Of a DNA stretch of 64,000 bases, positions 1 to 7,683 are shown in pieces; within the stretch, counting starts at the first letter, position 1, and the number at the start of each line of letters is the position of its first letter. This DNA is from Oscillospiraceae bacterium (lineage in GTDB: Bacteria; Bacillota; Clostridia; Oscillospirales; Ruminococcaceae), in assembly GCA_018380115.1 (NCBI GenBank), contig JAGZUF010000003.1, forward strand, positions 1 through 64,000. The letters run 5' to 3'. The position numbers were made by a program, and so were the translations under genes. The notes below the pieces were generated by a model, which saw nothing but the letters and a program-made list of their open reading frames with translations, did not search any database and had not been told where the DNA came from.

Positions 1-171
1 ACGCATCTGTTGATTGAGAAAAATGTGTACGATGGGCGCACTGATACGCAAATTCGCGCGCTGGATGGGCGGGGACGCCAGCAAGAGCTGGCGCGCATGA
101 TATCGGGTGACCAGATTACGCCCATCGCACTGGAAAATGCACGGGAGATGCTGCGTATGCGCAAGGCTTGA
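1..171 (+). CDS. recN: DNA repair protein RecN, C-terminal end (5' partial)
   Basis: The frame is open from the first base and ends at a TGA at 169-171, giving the last 56 residues of a protein. It contains THLLIEKNVYDGRTDTQIR followed by an ELARMISG segment and a helix ending in LRMRKA. This matches the C-terminal end of the SMC-like ATPase RecN (short D-loop strand, the ELARMLSG-type motif, terminal helix). RecN acts at double-strand breaks in recombinational repair. The catalytic domains lie outside the window, so the call rests on the tail alone. The tyrS promoter overlaps its last codons. Confidence 0.72.
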   Translation, partial: THLLIEKNVYDGRTDTQIRALDGRGRQQELARMISGDQITPIALENAREMLRMRKA

Positions 172-196
172 CAAGTGCGCAGACGGCAGGTATACT
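168..196 (+). promoter_or_regulatory. Sigma-A promoter for tyrS T-box leader
   Basis: TTGACA at 168-173 and TATACT at 191-196 are separated by 17 bp. The -35 box overlaps the stop codon of recN. Transcription would start near 203, just upstream of the T-box stem I. Confidence 0.8.
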
Positions 197-202
197 GAAT
201 AT

Positions 203-473
203 CGTTACATGCAGTGAAGGGAACAAGTACCTGTGCGGCACCCTGGCGAAGAGAGCCTCTGGCTGGTGAAAAGAGGGGCAGGGCGCACGGCGAATACCTC
301 CCGGAGCAGCACGCCGAACAGTCCTTTTGCCCAGTAGGCCGTGACGGGGGCGCCCGTTAAAGCGCAGGTGTGCTGCTTGGCACACATGAGGCCGCCGCCG
401 TGAGGCTGCGGTGAACAGAGGTGGTACCGCGTTTATTTCGCCCTCTGCCATGTTAATTGGCAGAGGGCTTTTT
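203..473 (+). promoter_or_regulatory. T-box leader (tyrosine) with antiterminator/terminator
   Basis: This is a tRNA-sensing leader upstream of tyrS. Visible landmarks are the AGTA motif near 226-229, an AAGAGAG block near 249-255, and a GCTGGTGAAAAG apical-loop region near 262-273. A candidate specifier TAC (Tyr) sits in GAATACC at 295-297. The T-box itself (AGAGGTGGTACCGCG) lies at about 417-431, where TGGT can pair with the uncharged tRNA 3' end. The terminator is a 10-bp stem (GCCCTCTGCC with GGCAGAGGGC, 440-468) followed by a T run. Uncharged tRNA-Tyr should stabilise the antiterminator and switch on tyrS. Confidence 0.92.
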
Positions 474-513
474 GTATGCCTTCTGCCGCAGATGTACAAG
501 GAGGTTTTCAAGT

Positions 514-1737
514 ATGACAATTTACGACGAGCTCAAGGCCCGCGGCCTAATTGCCCAGGTGACGGATGAGGAAGAGATTAAAGAGCTTATCAACAACGGT
601 AAGGCTACATTCTATATCGGCTTTGACTGCACGGCCGACAGCCTGACCGCGGGGCATTTCATGGCCCTGACGCTTATGAAACGCCTTCAGCTGGCGGGCA
701 ATAAGCCCATTGCTCTGCTGGGGGGCGGCACCACGATGATAGGAGACCCGTCCGGCCGCACCGATATGCGCAAAATGCTGACGCGGGAAGATATCAACCA
801 TAACGCCGAATGCTTCAAGCGCCAGATGGAAAGCTTTATTGAATTCGGCGAAGGCAAAGCCATGATGCTGAATAACGCAGACTGGCTGCTGTCTTTGAAC
901 TATGTGGAACTGCTTCGTGAAGTGGGCGCCTGCTTCAGTGTCAATAATATGCTGCGCGCTGAATGTTACAAGCAGCGTATGGAAAAGGGCCTTTCCTTTT
1001 TGGAATTCAACTACATGATCATGCAGAGCTATGATTTTTACCACATGTTCCAGCATTACGGCTGCAACATGCAGTTCGGCGGCGACGACCAGTGGAGCAA
1101 TATGCTGGGCGGCACAGAGCTTATCCGCCGCAAGCTGGGCAAAGATGCTTACGCCATGACTATTACGCTGCTGACAGACTCTCAGGGCAAGAAGATGGGC
1201 AAAACGGCAGGCAACGCCGTATGGCTTGACCCGAACAAAACAAGCCCCTTTGAGTTCTACCAGTACTGGCGCAATGTGGATGACGCCGATGTGATGAAGT
1301 GCATCCGCATGCTCACCTTCTTGCCGCTGGAGCAGATCGATGAAATGGACGCCTGGCAGGGGGAGCAACTGAACCGCGCCAAAGAAATTCTTGCCTTTGA
1401 ACTGACCAAAATGGTGCATGGCGAACAAGCTGCATCCAGCGCGCAGGCAACGGCCAAAAGCCTGTTCGGCGGCGTGGCCGACGCAGAGAATATGCCCGCC
1501 ACCACTTTGAGGGCCGGTGAGCTTCCGCAGCAGGGCCTCGGCATTCTGGATGCCCTTGTGGCCTGCGGCCTGGCCGCCAGCAAAGGGGAGGCGCGCCGCC
1601 TCATCCAGCAGGGCGGCATCTCGCTGGACGGCGAAAAGGCGGCGGACCCCACTGCCGTTCTGGCTGCCGGCATGCTGGAAAAGGGCATCGTGATAAAGAA
1701 GGGCAAAAAAGTATATCACAAGCTTATTGCAAAATAA
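514..1737 (+). CDS. tyrS: Tyrosyl-tRNA synthetase
   Basis: Charges tRNA-Tyr with tyrosine in the cytoplasm. The start is ATG at 514, preceded by AAGGAGG at 499-505; the longer frame that opens upstream would run through the T-box terminator. The product has 407 aa, normal for bacterial TyrRS. The class I Rossmann domain carries the HIGH-type motif as TAGH (about residues 45-48), then GGGTTMIGDPSGR. The KMSKS-type loop is KMGKT near residue 230. The last 60-70 residues form an S4 RNA-binding domain (RLIQQGGISLDG). A strong hairpin follows the gene. The tyrosine T-box upstream agrees with the call. Confidence 0.97.
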   Translation: MTIYDELKARGLIAQVTDEEEIKELINNGKATFYIGFDCTADSLTAGHFMALTLMKRLQLAGNKPIALLGGGTTMIGDPSGRTDMRKMLTREDINHNAECFKRQMESFIEFGEGKAMMLNNADWLLSLNYVELLREVGACFSVNNMLRAECYKQRMEKGLSFLEFNYMIMQSYDFYHMFQHYGCNMQFGGDDQWSNMLGGTELIRRKLGKDAYAMTITLLTDSQGKKMGKTAGNAVWLDPNKTSPFEFYQYWRNVDDADVMKCIRMLTFLPLEQIDEMDAWQGEQLNRAKEILAFELTKMVHGEQAASSAQATAKSLFGGVADAENMPATTLRAGELPQQGLGILDALVACGLAASKGEARRLIQQGGISLDGEKAADPTAVLAAGMLEKGIVIKKGKKVYHKLIAK

Positions 1738-1755
1738 TTTTCCGCTTTCAAGCAG

Positions 1756-1793
1756 AAAAATCCCGGGGCCGGTCAGCCGGCCCCGGGATTTTT
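1756..1793. terminator. Bidirectional terminator between tyrS and nudix gene
   Basis: A near-perfect palindrome: AAAAATCCCGGGGCCGG, loop TCAG, then CCGGCCCCGGGATTTTT. It has an A run on one side and a T run on the other, so it can stop both converging transcripts. It overlaps the last codons of the minus-strand nudix gene. Confidence 0.9.
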
Positions 1794-2306
1794 GTACAGC
1801 TCGGAAAGGATGCGGCCTATTGAAGGCAGCTTGCTGTCAAGCACATCCAGCTCATGTTCTGTGAGGAGACGCGCGTCGCAGACTTCCTCTGCCTGCAGGC
1901 AAAGCATATCCATTTTAAGGCCCGGCGCTTGTGCCTCATAGACATCCAGCAACATGCTTTTATCGGGGAATACAAGGCGCCCTTTCAGGCAGAAAGCTGG
2001 CTGCGGCAGGCTGAGGCCCGTTTCTTCCCGCAGCTCACGCCGGGCGGCATCGTCGCTTTTTTCGCCTGCCTGCACACCGCCGCCCGGGAATTCCCAGAAA
2101 AGAGGCGCCGTTTTTTGAGGCGAGCGCCGGGTGACAAACCACCTTAAGCCTGCACGCACCACAACGGCCACTGCAAGGAAATATTCGCCCTCGCCAAGCT
2201 TTGTGCCTCTGGGCACGGTGCGTCCAGTGCGCCGGCCAGTGCCGGTGCGGATATCTATATATTCCAAAATGTCCTCTCCCTCAAACAGAGCCAAGTGCGG
2301 CCGCAT
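1773..2306 (-). CDS. Nudix hydrolase
   Basis: A Nudix-fold pyrophosphohydrolase. The Nudix box GX5EX7REUXEEXGU is complete: GVQAGE, seven residues, then RELREETGL. It is preceded by FWEFPGGG, the usual approach to the box. Substrate cannot be told from sequence; an 8-oxo-dGTP/MutT-like or sugar-nucleotide substrate is possible. The gene is the last of the asd-dapA-dapB-capA run. A TTG at 2339 abuts the capA stop codon and would add 11 residues; I prefer ATG at 2306 because it follows AAAAGGA and because the conserved part begins soon after. Neither start has a good ribosome binding site. Confidence 0.85.
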   Translation of the reverse strand: MRPHLALFEGEDILEYIDIRTGTGRRTGRTVPRGTKLGEGEYFLAVAVVVRAGLRWFVTRRSPQKTAPLFWEFPGGGVQAGEKSDDAARRELREETGLSLPQPAFCLKGRLVFPDKSMLLDVYEAQAPGLKMDMLCLQAEEVCDARLLTEHELDVLDSKLPSIGRILSELYKNPGAG

Positions 2307-2339
2307 TCCTTTTTGAAACAAAAGTTTGGCCAGCCCCAA

Positions 2340-3584
2340 TTACTCGAAAACCAAATATTCTTCGCTGATATTTTCCCGCAGCACCTGCTCGATATACGCA
2401 CGGGTGAAGACTGCGTTGTTGGCGTGGCAGCCATGTGCGGCGGCAAGCTCGTCGGTATAATCCCGGAAAAGGTAAGCACGCGCGTTAGAAAAGCCCGCGT
2501 CATAGTGCATCACCACGGGTACGGCCTTCACATTGTCTATCACTGCCTGGCTGGGGCCGTCGGGCTGTGTTGTCTTTGTAATATCAAAAGTGAGGATAAT
2601 ACCGATGAGATTATCTGCCTGGATTTGCGTGGACACAAAATTGCCAAGAGAATAAGCAACAGGAACCTGACGCCCGTCTGAGCTCGTCAAAGTCTCAATT
2701 GGCTGCACAACATGGGGATGCGTGCCGATTATGATGTCTGCGCCCCAATCTGCCACTTTTTGTGCCAATGCCCGCTGGGAGTCATTCACCGTATGGCTGT
2801 TTTCCGTTCCCCAGTGCACGCACACGGCAACAATATCCGCCTGCTGGCGCGCCAGATCTATCTGGCGCTGGATGACATCCTCCTGGGAGGTGTAGATGAT
2901 ATTAGCTTCTGCGCCCTGCGGTGTGGGCAGGCCGTTCGTTGATTCCGTGTAGGCCAGCCAGGCTATTTTTACGCCGTCGTACTCCTGAATGGGGATGCGC
3001 TGGTAGTCTGCTTCGCCCTCCCACAGGCCCGTCGTCACCACGTCGTCCGGCATGGAGGCCCAGAAGCGGCGCGTGGCGGCAATGCCTTCGGCCCCTTTGT
3101 CATAGGCGTGATTGTTGGACATGGCCACCACCCGCATGCCGATATCATACATGTGCCGCCCCAACGCGGCCGGAGTACAGAACATGGGATAGGAGGAGGG
3201 GGGCAGCTCGTCGGTGACAAGCGTCTCTTGGTTGATCCAGTTGATGTCGAAGTCCTGATAAAAAGGGGCGACATGCTCGTACAGGGCGGTAAAATCATAT
3301 CCGCTGCCGCCTGCTCGCTTTTGTGCCTGAAGGTACAGGCCGTCATGAATAAGGTTATCTCCTGTGGCAGAGACGCGCAGCCGCGTCACCTGGGGCGTAG
3401 GCTGGGGCGCAGGCTGTACAGACGCCGGGGAGGCGGACGATACAACACCTGCCGCCGGAGCCCTGGCGGCAAACATATGCCAGCACAGTGCTGCCAAGGC
3501 CCCCGCACAAATGGCGCACAAAAGCCACAGAACGACGGCCGCGGTGCGCCGTTTAGGGCGTTTTTTTCGATTTCTGGATGTCAT
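2340..3584 (-). CDS. CapA-family (PGA_cap) membrane-anchored metallophosphatase-like protein
   Basis: 414 aa. Residues about 14-35 form a single membrane anchor after a basic start (MTSRNRKKRPKRR). A CapA-type domain follows, with the hallmarks SATGDNLIHDGL, VAMSNNHAYDKGAEG, VCVHWGTEN and IIIGTHPHVVQP. The family has a calcineurin-like phosphoesterase fold and is linked to poly-gamma-glutamate or cell-surface polymers; here there are no capB/capC partners, so a capsule role is not supported. The start at 3584 is set by GGAGG 8 bases upstream, inside the 3' end of dapB (32-base overlap). A longer frame to 3812 has no support. It is translated in an operon with lysine-pathway genes, perhaps for envelope reasons. 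Confidence 0.86.
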   Translation of the reverse strand: MTSRNRKKRPKRRTAAVVLWLLCAICAGALAALCWHMFAARAPAAGVVSSASPASVQPAPQPTPQVTRLRVSATGDNLIHDGLYLQAQKRAGGSGYDFTALYEHVAPFYQDFDINWINQETLVTDELPPSSYPMFCTPAALGRHMYDIGMRVVAMSNNHAYDKGAEGIAATRRFWASMPDDVVTTGLWEGEADYQRIPIQEYDGVKIAWLAYTESTNGLPTPQGAEANIIYTSQEDVIQRQIDLARQQADIVAVCVHWGTENSHTVNDSQRALAQKVADWGADIIIGTHPHVVQPIETLTSSDGRQVPVAYSLGNFVSTQIQADNLIGIILTFDITKTTQPDGPSQAVIDNVKAVPVVMHYDAGFSNARAYLFRDYTDELAAAHGCHANNAVFTRAYIEQVLRENISEEYLVFE

Positions 3585-4323
3585 CAAGCATATCCTCCAT
3601 TGTATACAGGCCGTTTGCTTTGTGGGCCAGCCAACAGGCGGCCGCCAGGGCCCCCTGTGCGAATACCTCGCGGGAAAGGGCGGTGTGAGTGAAGGTGAGC
3701 GTCTCGTTATCGCAGCAGAAAAGCACATCGTGCTCGCCCACAATACCGCCGCCCCGCACGGAATGGATGCCGATTTCCCGCCCGCGGGGGCCGCTGGCAG
3801 GCCCCCGTCCAAACAAAAATGCGCGCGGTATTACCTCGCTGACGGCCCGCGCCAATTGCAGCGCCGTGCCGCTGGGGGCGTCCTGTTTGCCTCTATGGTG
3901 CTTTTCAATAATCTCAATGTCGCATCCACAGCCCAGTACATTGGCCGCAAGTTGGGCAGCACGCGCCAACACCGCAATTCCCACAGACATGTTCGCACTT
4001 TGAAATACCGGGATGTGCGCGCTGGCGCGGCGAACATCAGCCTGCAGGGCAGAGGGCAGCCCGGTGGTGCACAGCACGCAGGGCAGGCCTCTTTCCGTAC
4101 ATATAGGCAGGGACTCGGCCACCGCCTGCGGCGAAGAAAACTCGACCAGCACGTCTGCAGAAATACCACAGGCCAAAAGCGAAGGGAACATGGGCAAGGA
4201 ACAGCCATCTGCCTGGCGGCTGTCCACCCCGGCCGCCACCTCCACGCAGGGCACCGTCCGCGCAGCGCGCTGCACAGCGCGGCCCATCCGGCCGGCGGCG
4301 CCCAACAGCAATATGCGCGTCAT
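3553..4323 (-). CDS. dapB: 4-hydroxy-tetrahydrodipicolinate reductase
   Basis: Second committed step of the diaminopimelate/lysine pathway, using NAD(P)H. 256 aa. The N-terminal dinucleotide-binding motif GAAGRMG is at residues 8-14. The catalytic block EIIEKHHRGKQDAPSGTA has KHHRGK at 141-146 (the conserved catalytic His and Lys), and the C-terminal part has the SVRGGGIVGEH segment. The ATG overlaps the dapA stop as ATGA, so the two are translationally coupled. The C-terminus (DDIQKSKKTP) overlaps the start of the capA-like gene. Confidence 0.97.
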   Translation of the reverse strand: MTRILLLGAAGRMGRAVQRAARTVPCVEVAAGVDSRQADGCSLPMFPSLLACGISADVLVEFSSPQAVAESLPICTERGLPCVLCTTGLPSALQADVRRASAHIPVFQSANMSVGIAVLARAAQLAANVLGCGCDIEIIEKHHRGKQDAPSGTALQLARAVSEVIPRAFLFGRGPASGPRGREIGIHSVRGGGIVGEHDVLFCCDNETLTFTHTALSREVFAQGALAAACWLAHKANGLYTMEDMLDDIQKSKKTP

Positions 4324-5219
4324 GAGGCCTGCCTCAAAAGCCCGGCTTTTTGCAGCGTCTCATACAGCTTTTCCCGCTTGGCGCCGTCCAGTTCGCCCAG
4401 CGGCATACGGCATGGGCCCACAGGCATCCCCATCTGCTCCAGCGCAGCCTTCACGGCAATGGGGCTCACATCTGAAAAAAGCGCTTCTATCACCGGCAGG
4501 TACTGAAGCTGCAGGTACAGGCTTTTGGCATGCTTGCCGTGCGCATACAAGCTGCATATCTCGTGCACGGCCTGCGGGGCAAGGTTGGCCAGCACGCTGA
4601 TGGCACCAACCGCCCCAACGGACAGCATGGGTACGATTTGGTCGTCATTCCCGGCATACAGAAAAAGTGCGTCACCGCACAGCAGCTTCGTCTTTTCTGC
4701 CGCGGCAAGGCTGCCGCCCGCTTCCTTTGCGCCTACGATAAGCGGGTGCTTGGAAAGTTCCCGATAAGTTTCGGGCAGAATGTTCATTCCTGTACGGGAC
4801 GGCACATTGTACACGATTACTGGCAGGCCTGCGGCATCCGCTATGGCGTTGTAGTGGCGCACAAGGCCGCTCTGGTTCGTTTTGTTATAATAGGGTGTCA
4901 CCAGCAGCAGCGCATCTGCACCGCACTGCTTTGCTTCCAGTGACATGGCAATGGCGTGGCGGGTATCGTTCGAACCCGTGCCCGCAATAAAGGGCACGCG
5001 CCCGGCAATGGCCTCATGCGCAAAGGCAAACACCAGAAGATGCTCTTTGTCGTCCAAACTGGGGGCCTCGCCGGTGGTTCCGCACAGCACTAGGGCATCT
5101 GCCCCGTTTTCTATCTGGTATTCAATTAGCTGTCTGAGCATGGAATAATTTACACGTCCGTCCGGGTACATGGGCGTCACAAGCGCTGTGCCGCAACCCC
5201 GGAAGACAGGCTGTTTCAA
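4320..5219 (-). CDS. dapA: 4-hydroxy-tetrahydrodipicolinate synthase
   Basis: Condenses pyruvate with aspartate semialdehyde, the entry to diaminopimelate. 299 aa with a TTG start at 5219, chosen because GGGGGAT lies about 6 bases upstream and because the protein then begins MKQPVFRGCGTALVTP as in the family; the open frame continues upstream without support. Visible family motifs are LCGTTGEAPSL, the YNVPSRTG strand with the catalytic tyrosine, and VGAKEAGGS with the Schiff-base lysine. It lies 41 bases downstream of asd, which makes its substrate, and overlaps dapB. Confidence 0.97.
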   Translation of the reverse strand: MKQPVFRGCGTALVTPMYPDGRVNYSMLRQLIEYQIENGADALVLCGTTGEAPSLDDKEHLLVFAFAHEAIAGRVPFIAGTGSNDTRHAIAMSLEAKQCGADALLLVTPYYNKTNQSGLVRHYNAIADAAGLPVIVYNVPSRTGMNILPETYRELSKHPLIVGAKEAGGSLAAAEKTKLLCGDALFLYAGNDDQIVPMLSVGAVGAISVLANLAPQAVHEICSLYAHGKHAKSLYLQLQYLPVIEALFSDVSPIAVKAALEQMGMPVGPCRMPLGELDGAKREKLYETLQKAGLLRQAS

Positions 5220-5260
5220 AATATCCCCCGCTTTCCGCGAAGCGCCGGGAAACGAAGCAC

Positions 5261-6340
5261 TCAGGCAAAATAGCCCTTTGCGGCCAGAAGCTCTGCCAGA
5301 AGCACAGCGCCGCCGGCTGCGCCGCGCAGCGTATTGTGCGAAAGGCACACAAACTTATAGTCGTACTGCGTATCAGGACGCAAGCGGCCCACGCAGACGG
5401 CCATGCCGTTTTCTGTCCCGCGGTCCAGCTTCGTTTGAGGGCGGTCCGCCTGTTCAAAATAGTGGATAAACTGTTTTGGTGCACTGGGCAGGCCAAGTTC
5501 CTGTGCGGGGCCTGAGAATTCCGCCCATGCGCGTTTGATATCCTCTTCGCTTGGTTTGCGCCTGAAGCTGGCAAACACCGCGGCCATGTGCCCGTCTGAG
5601 CATGCAACGCGGAAGCACTGGGCTGTGATGGAAGGCACACCGGCCGGCACAATGACGCCGTTTTCAATATGTCCCCAGAGCTTCAGGGGCTCCTGCTCGC
5701 TTTTTTCTTCTTCGCCGCCAATATATGGGATGCAGTTATCCACCATTTCCGGCCATGTGGCAAACGTCTTGCCTGCACCGGAAATGGCCTGATAGGTACA
5801 CACAAGGCACTTTTCCACGCCGAACAGCTCCATCAGCGGGTGAAGCGCAGGCACATAGCTTTGCAGGGAACAGTTGGATTTCACCGCGATGAACCCGCGC
5901 TTCGTGCCAAGACGGCGCCGCTGGAACGGGATAACTTCGATGTGACCGGCATTGACCTCCGGCACCACCATAGGCACGTCCGGGGTAAAGCGGTGCGCGC
6001 TGTTGTTTGACACAACAGGGCACTCTGCACGGGCATACGCCTCTTCCAATGCGCGAATTTCCTCCTTTTTCATGTCGACGGCACAGAACACAAAATCTAC
6101 ATCTCTCGCAATGCCTTGCACATCTGCCGCATCACGTACGATAAGCCCTTTTGCCGCTTCGGGTATCGGGCCCGGCATGGCCCAGCGCCTGCCGACGGCC
6201 TGCTCGTAAGGCTTGCCGGCAGAACGGGCCGAGGCGGCCACTGCAGCCAGCTTAAACCAGGGATGATGCTCTAAAAGACTTACAAAGCGCTGGCCCACCA
6301 TGCCGGTGGCGCCAACTACCCCCACGCGATACTCTTTCAT
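5261..6340 (-). CDS. asd: Aspartate-semialdehyde dehydrogenase (long, archaeal/fungal-type)
   Basis: Reduces aspartyl phosphate to aspartate semialdehyde with NADPH, feeding dapA and the threonine branch (thrC is elsewhere in the window). 359 aa. The N-terminal motif VGVVGATGMVGQRF binds NADP. The active-site cysteine is in KSNCSLQSYV, followed by TYQAISGAGK. The sequence type is the longer TIGR00978-like group and not the classic E. coli form. ATG at 6340 follows AAAGGACG; the frame opens further up but that part is leader. It heads the operon asd-dapA-dapB-capA-nudix and is preceded by a leader with a terminator hairpin. Confidence 0.95.
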   Translation of the reverse strand: MKEYRVGVVGATGMVGQRFVSLLEHHPWFKLAAVAASARSAGKPYEQAVGRRWAMPGPIPEAAKGLIVRDAADVQGIARDVDFVFCAVDMKKEEIRALEEAYARAECPVVSNNSAHRFTPDVPMVVPEVNAGHIEVIPFQRRRLGTKRGFIAVKSNCSLQSYVPALHPLMELFGVEKCLVCTYQAISGAGKTFATWPEMVDNCIPYIGGEEEKSEQEPLKLWGHIENGVIVPAGVPSITAQCFRVACSDGHMAAVFASFRRKPSEEDIKRAWAEFSGPAQELGLPSAPKQFIHYFEQADRPQTKLDRGTENGMAVCVGRLRPDTQYDYKFVCLSHNTLRGAAGGAVLLAELLAAKGYFA

Positions 6341-6438
6341 TCCAAAACGTCCTTTCTTGCCGCGGCTTCCCCATCCTATGCAAAAGGGCAGGGGGCCGTT
6401 CCTTTTGATATTCCCTTCCAAAAGCCTTTGTAAAACAA

Positions 6439-6562
6439 AAAAGCCGGGTTGAAAACCCGCTTTCTTTGCAATATAATAAAAACACTGTTTGCCGCATCTT
6501 CCGCGAAAAAGCGCGATTTTTAGGTTATTAACAGTTTACCATTCCGGGGCGTTCCCTGTCAA
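6439..6562 (-). promoter_or_regulatory. asd promoter and terminator-containing leader (putative attenuator)
   Basis: On the minus strand TTGACA (6557-6562) and TAAACT (6533-6538) are 18 bp apart, so transcription should start near 6526. About 65 bases later the RNA can form GCGGGTT/AACCCGGC (6442-6460) followed by TTTTTTGTTTT, a good intrinsic terminator, still about 100 bases upstream of the asd start. This is the layout of an attenuator. I see no lysine-riboswitch consensus. A short frame starting ATGCGGCAAACAGTG runs through the hairpin but is not rich in lysine, methionine or threonine codons. Confidence 0.6.
6449..6477 (+). promoter_or_regulatory. Sigma-A promoter for queA
   Basis: TTGAAA at 6449-6454 and a perfect TATAAT at 6472-6477, with 17 bp between. 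The -35 box is embedded in the hairpin that, on the other strand, is the asd leader terminator, so the two divergent units share DNA. The queA leader would be about 90 bases. Confidence 0.85.
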
Positions 6563-6576
6563 TGTGAGGGCTTGAA

Positions 6577-7611
6577 ATGATGAAAAAAAGTGATTTCTTC
6601 TTTGAACTGCCGCAGGGGCTGATTGCACAGGAGCCATGCGAGCCGCGGGATGCGGCACGCCTCATGTGCCTTTCGCGCGGAACAGATGCGGTAGAGCACC
6701 GCGTGTTCCGTGAACTGCCCATGCTTTTGCAGGCGGGCGACCTGCTTGTGATTAATAATTCTAAGGTGCTGCCCGCCCGGCTTATCGGCCATAAAGAGCC
6801 TACCGGCGCTGTGTGTGAACTTCTTTTGCTTCGACAGGTGTGCGGAGACGTGTGGGAGTGCCTTGCGAAACCCGGCAAGCGCCTGAAGGCAGGTGCCCAG
6901 ATGGTGTTTGGCGACGGTACGCTGAAGGCGAAAATAGAGCACACCAATGAAGAGGACGGAAACAAGCTTGTGCGTTTTTTCTACGACACACAGACGCTGT
7001 ATGAAAAGCTGGACGAATTCGGCAAAATGCCTTTGCCGCCGTATATCCGCAGGCAATTGGAGGATAATTCCCAATACCAGACGGTATATGCCAAAGAGCT
7101 TGGCAGTGCAGCAGCCCCCACGGCGGGCCTGCACTTTACGCCGGAGCTGATGCAGCACCTGCGGCAGGCGGGCATACAGTTTGCCGAAGTGACGCTGCAT
7201 GTTGGCCTCGGCACCTTCCGCCCAGTCAAGGAGGATGATATCCTTGCCCATAAAATGCACAGTGAATGGTATTCCATCAGCGAAGAGACAGCGCAGGCCA
7301 TTTGCCGCACCAAAGCGGCTGGGCACCGGGTGATCGCCGTGGGCACCACAAGCTGCCGCACGCTGGAGGCAGCCGCGGCGCGGTACGGCGAAATAAGGGC
7401 TTGCAGCGGTGACACCGATATTTTTATTTATCCCGGCTTTTCCTTCCGCGTGCTGGACGGCCTCATCACCAATTTTCATTTGCCGGAATCCACGCTTATC
7501 ATGCTGGTAAGTGCTTTTTACGGCTATGAGCGCACGATGCTTGCATATGCCGCGGCAGTAAAAGAGAATTACCGCTTTTTCAGCTTTGGTGACGCAATGA
7601 TGATTCTGTGA
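6577..7611 (+). CDS. queA: S-adenosylmethionine:tRNA ribosyltransferase-isomerase
   Basis: Transfers and isomerises the ribosyl part of SAM onto preQ1 in tRNA to make epoxyqueuosine. 344 aa, normal length. Family marks: DFFFELPQGLIAQEPCEPRDAAR at the N-terminus (cited in parts), LLVINNSKVLPARLIG, PTAGLHFTPELM, and HVGLGTFRPV with the conserved C-terminal NFHLPESTLIMLVSAF. GAGGG lies about 8 bases before ATG 6577; a second ATG at 6580 is also possible. The partner enzyme tgt is in the same window at 13.9 kb but in a separate unit. A strong bidirectional terminator follows. Confidence 0.97.
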   Translation: MMKKSDFFFELPQGLIAQEPCEPRDAARLMCLSRGTDAVEHRVFRELPMLLQAGDLLVINNSKVLPARLIGHKEPTGAVCELLLLRQVCGDVWECLAKPGKRLKAGAQMVFGDGTLKAKIEHTNEEDGNKLVRFFYDTQTLYEKLDEFGKMPLPPYIRRQLEDNSQYQTVYAKELGSAAAPTAGLHFTPELMQHLRQAGIQFAEVTLHVGLGTFRPVKEDDILAHKMHSEWYSISEETAQAICRTKAAGHRVIAVGTTSCRTLEAAAARYGEIRACSGDTDIFIYPGFSFRVLDGLITNFHLPESTLIMLVSAFYGYERTMLAYAAAVKENYRFFSFGDAMMIL

Positions 7612-7642
7612 AGCGGCGGGGAAGAGGAAAGGCCGCCCAGAA

Positions 7643-7682
7643 AAAAGCCGCGGCCCTGCCAATAGCGGGGCCGCGGCTTTTG
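7643..7682. terminator. Bidirectional terminator between queA and aldo/keto reductase
   Basis: AAAAGCCGCGGCCC pairs perfectly with GGGCCGCGGCTTTT around an 11-base loop. It has T runs in both directions and lies between convergent genes. Confidence 0.92.
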
Positions 7683-7683
7683 T

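Noticed and set aside
547..1719. 390-codon frame opposite tyrS
   Set aside because: Mirrors the codon pattern of tyrS; no ribosome binding site or known domain.
6439..6562. Lysine riboswitch upstream of asd
   Set aside because: The leader before the terminator is only about 65 bases, far too short for the roughly 170-base lysine aptamer, and its consensus blocks are absent.
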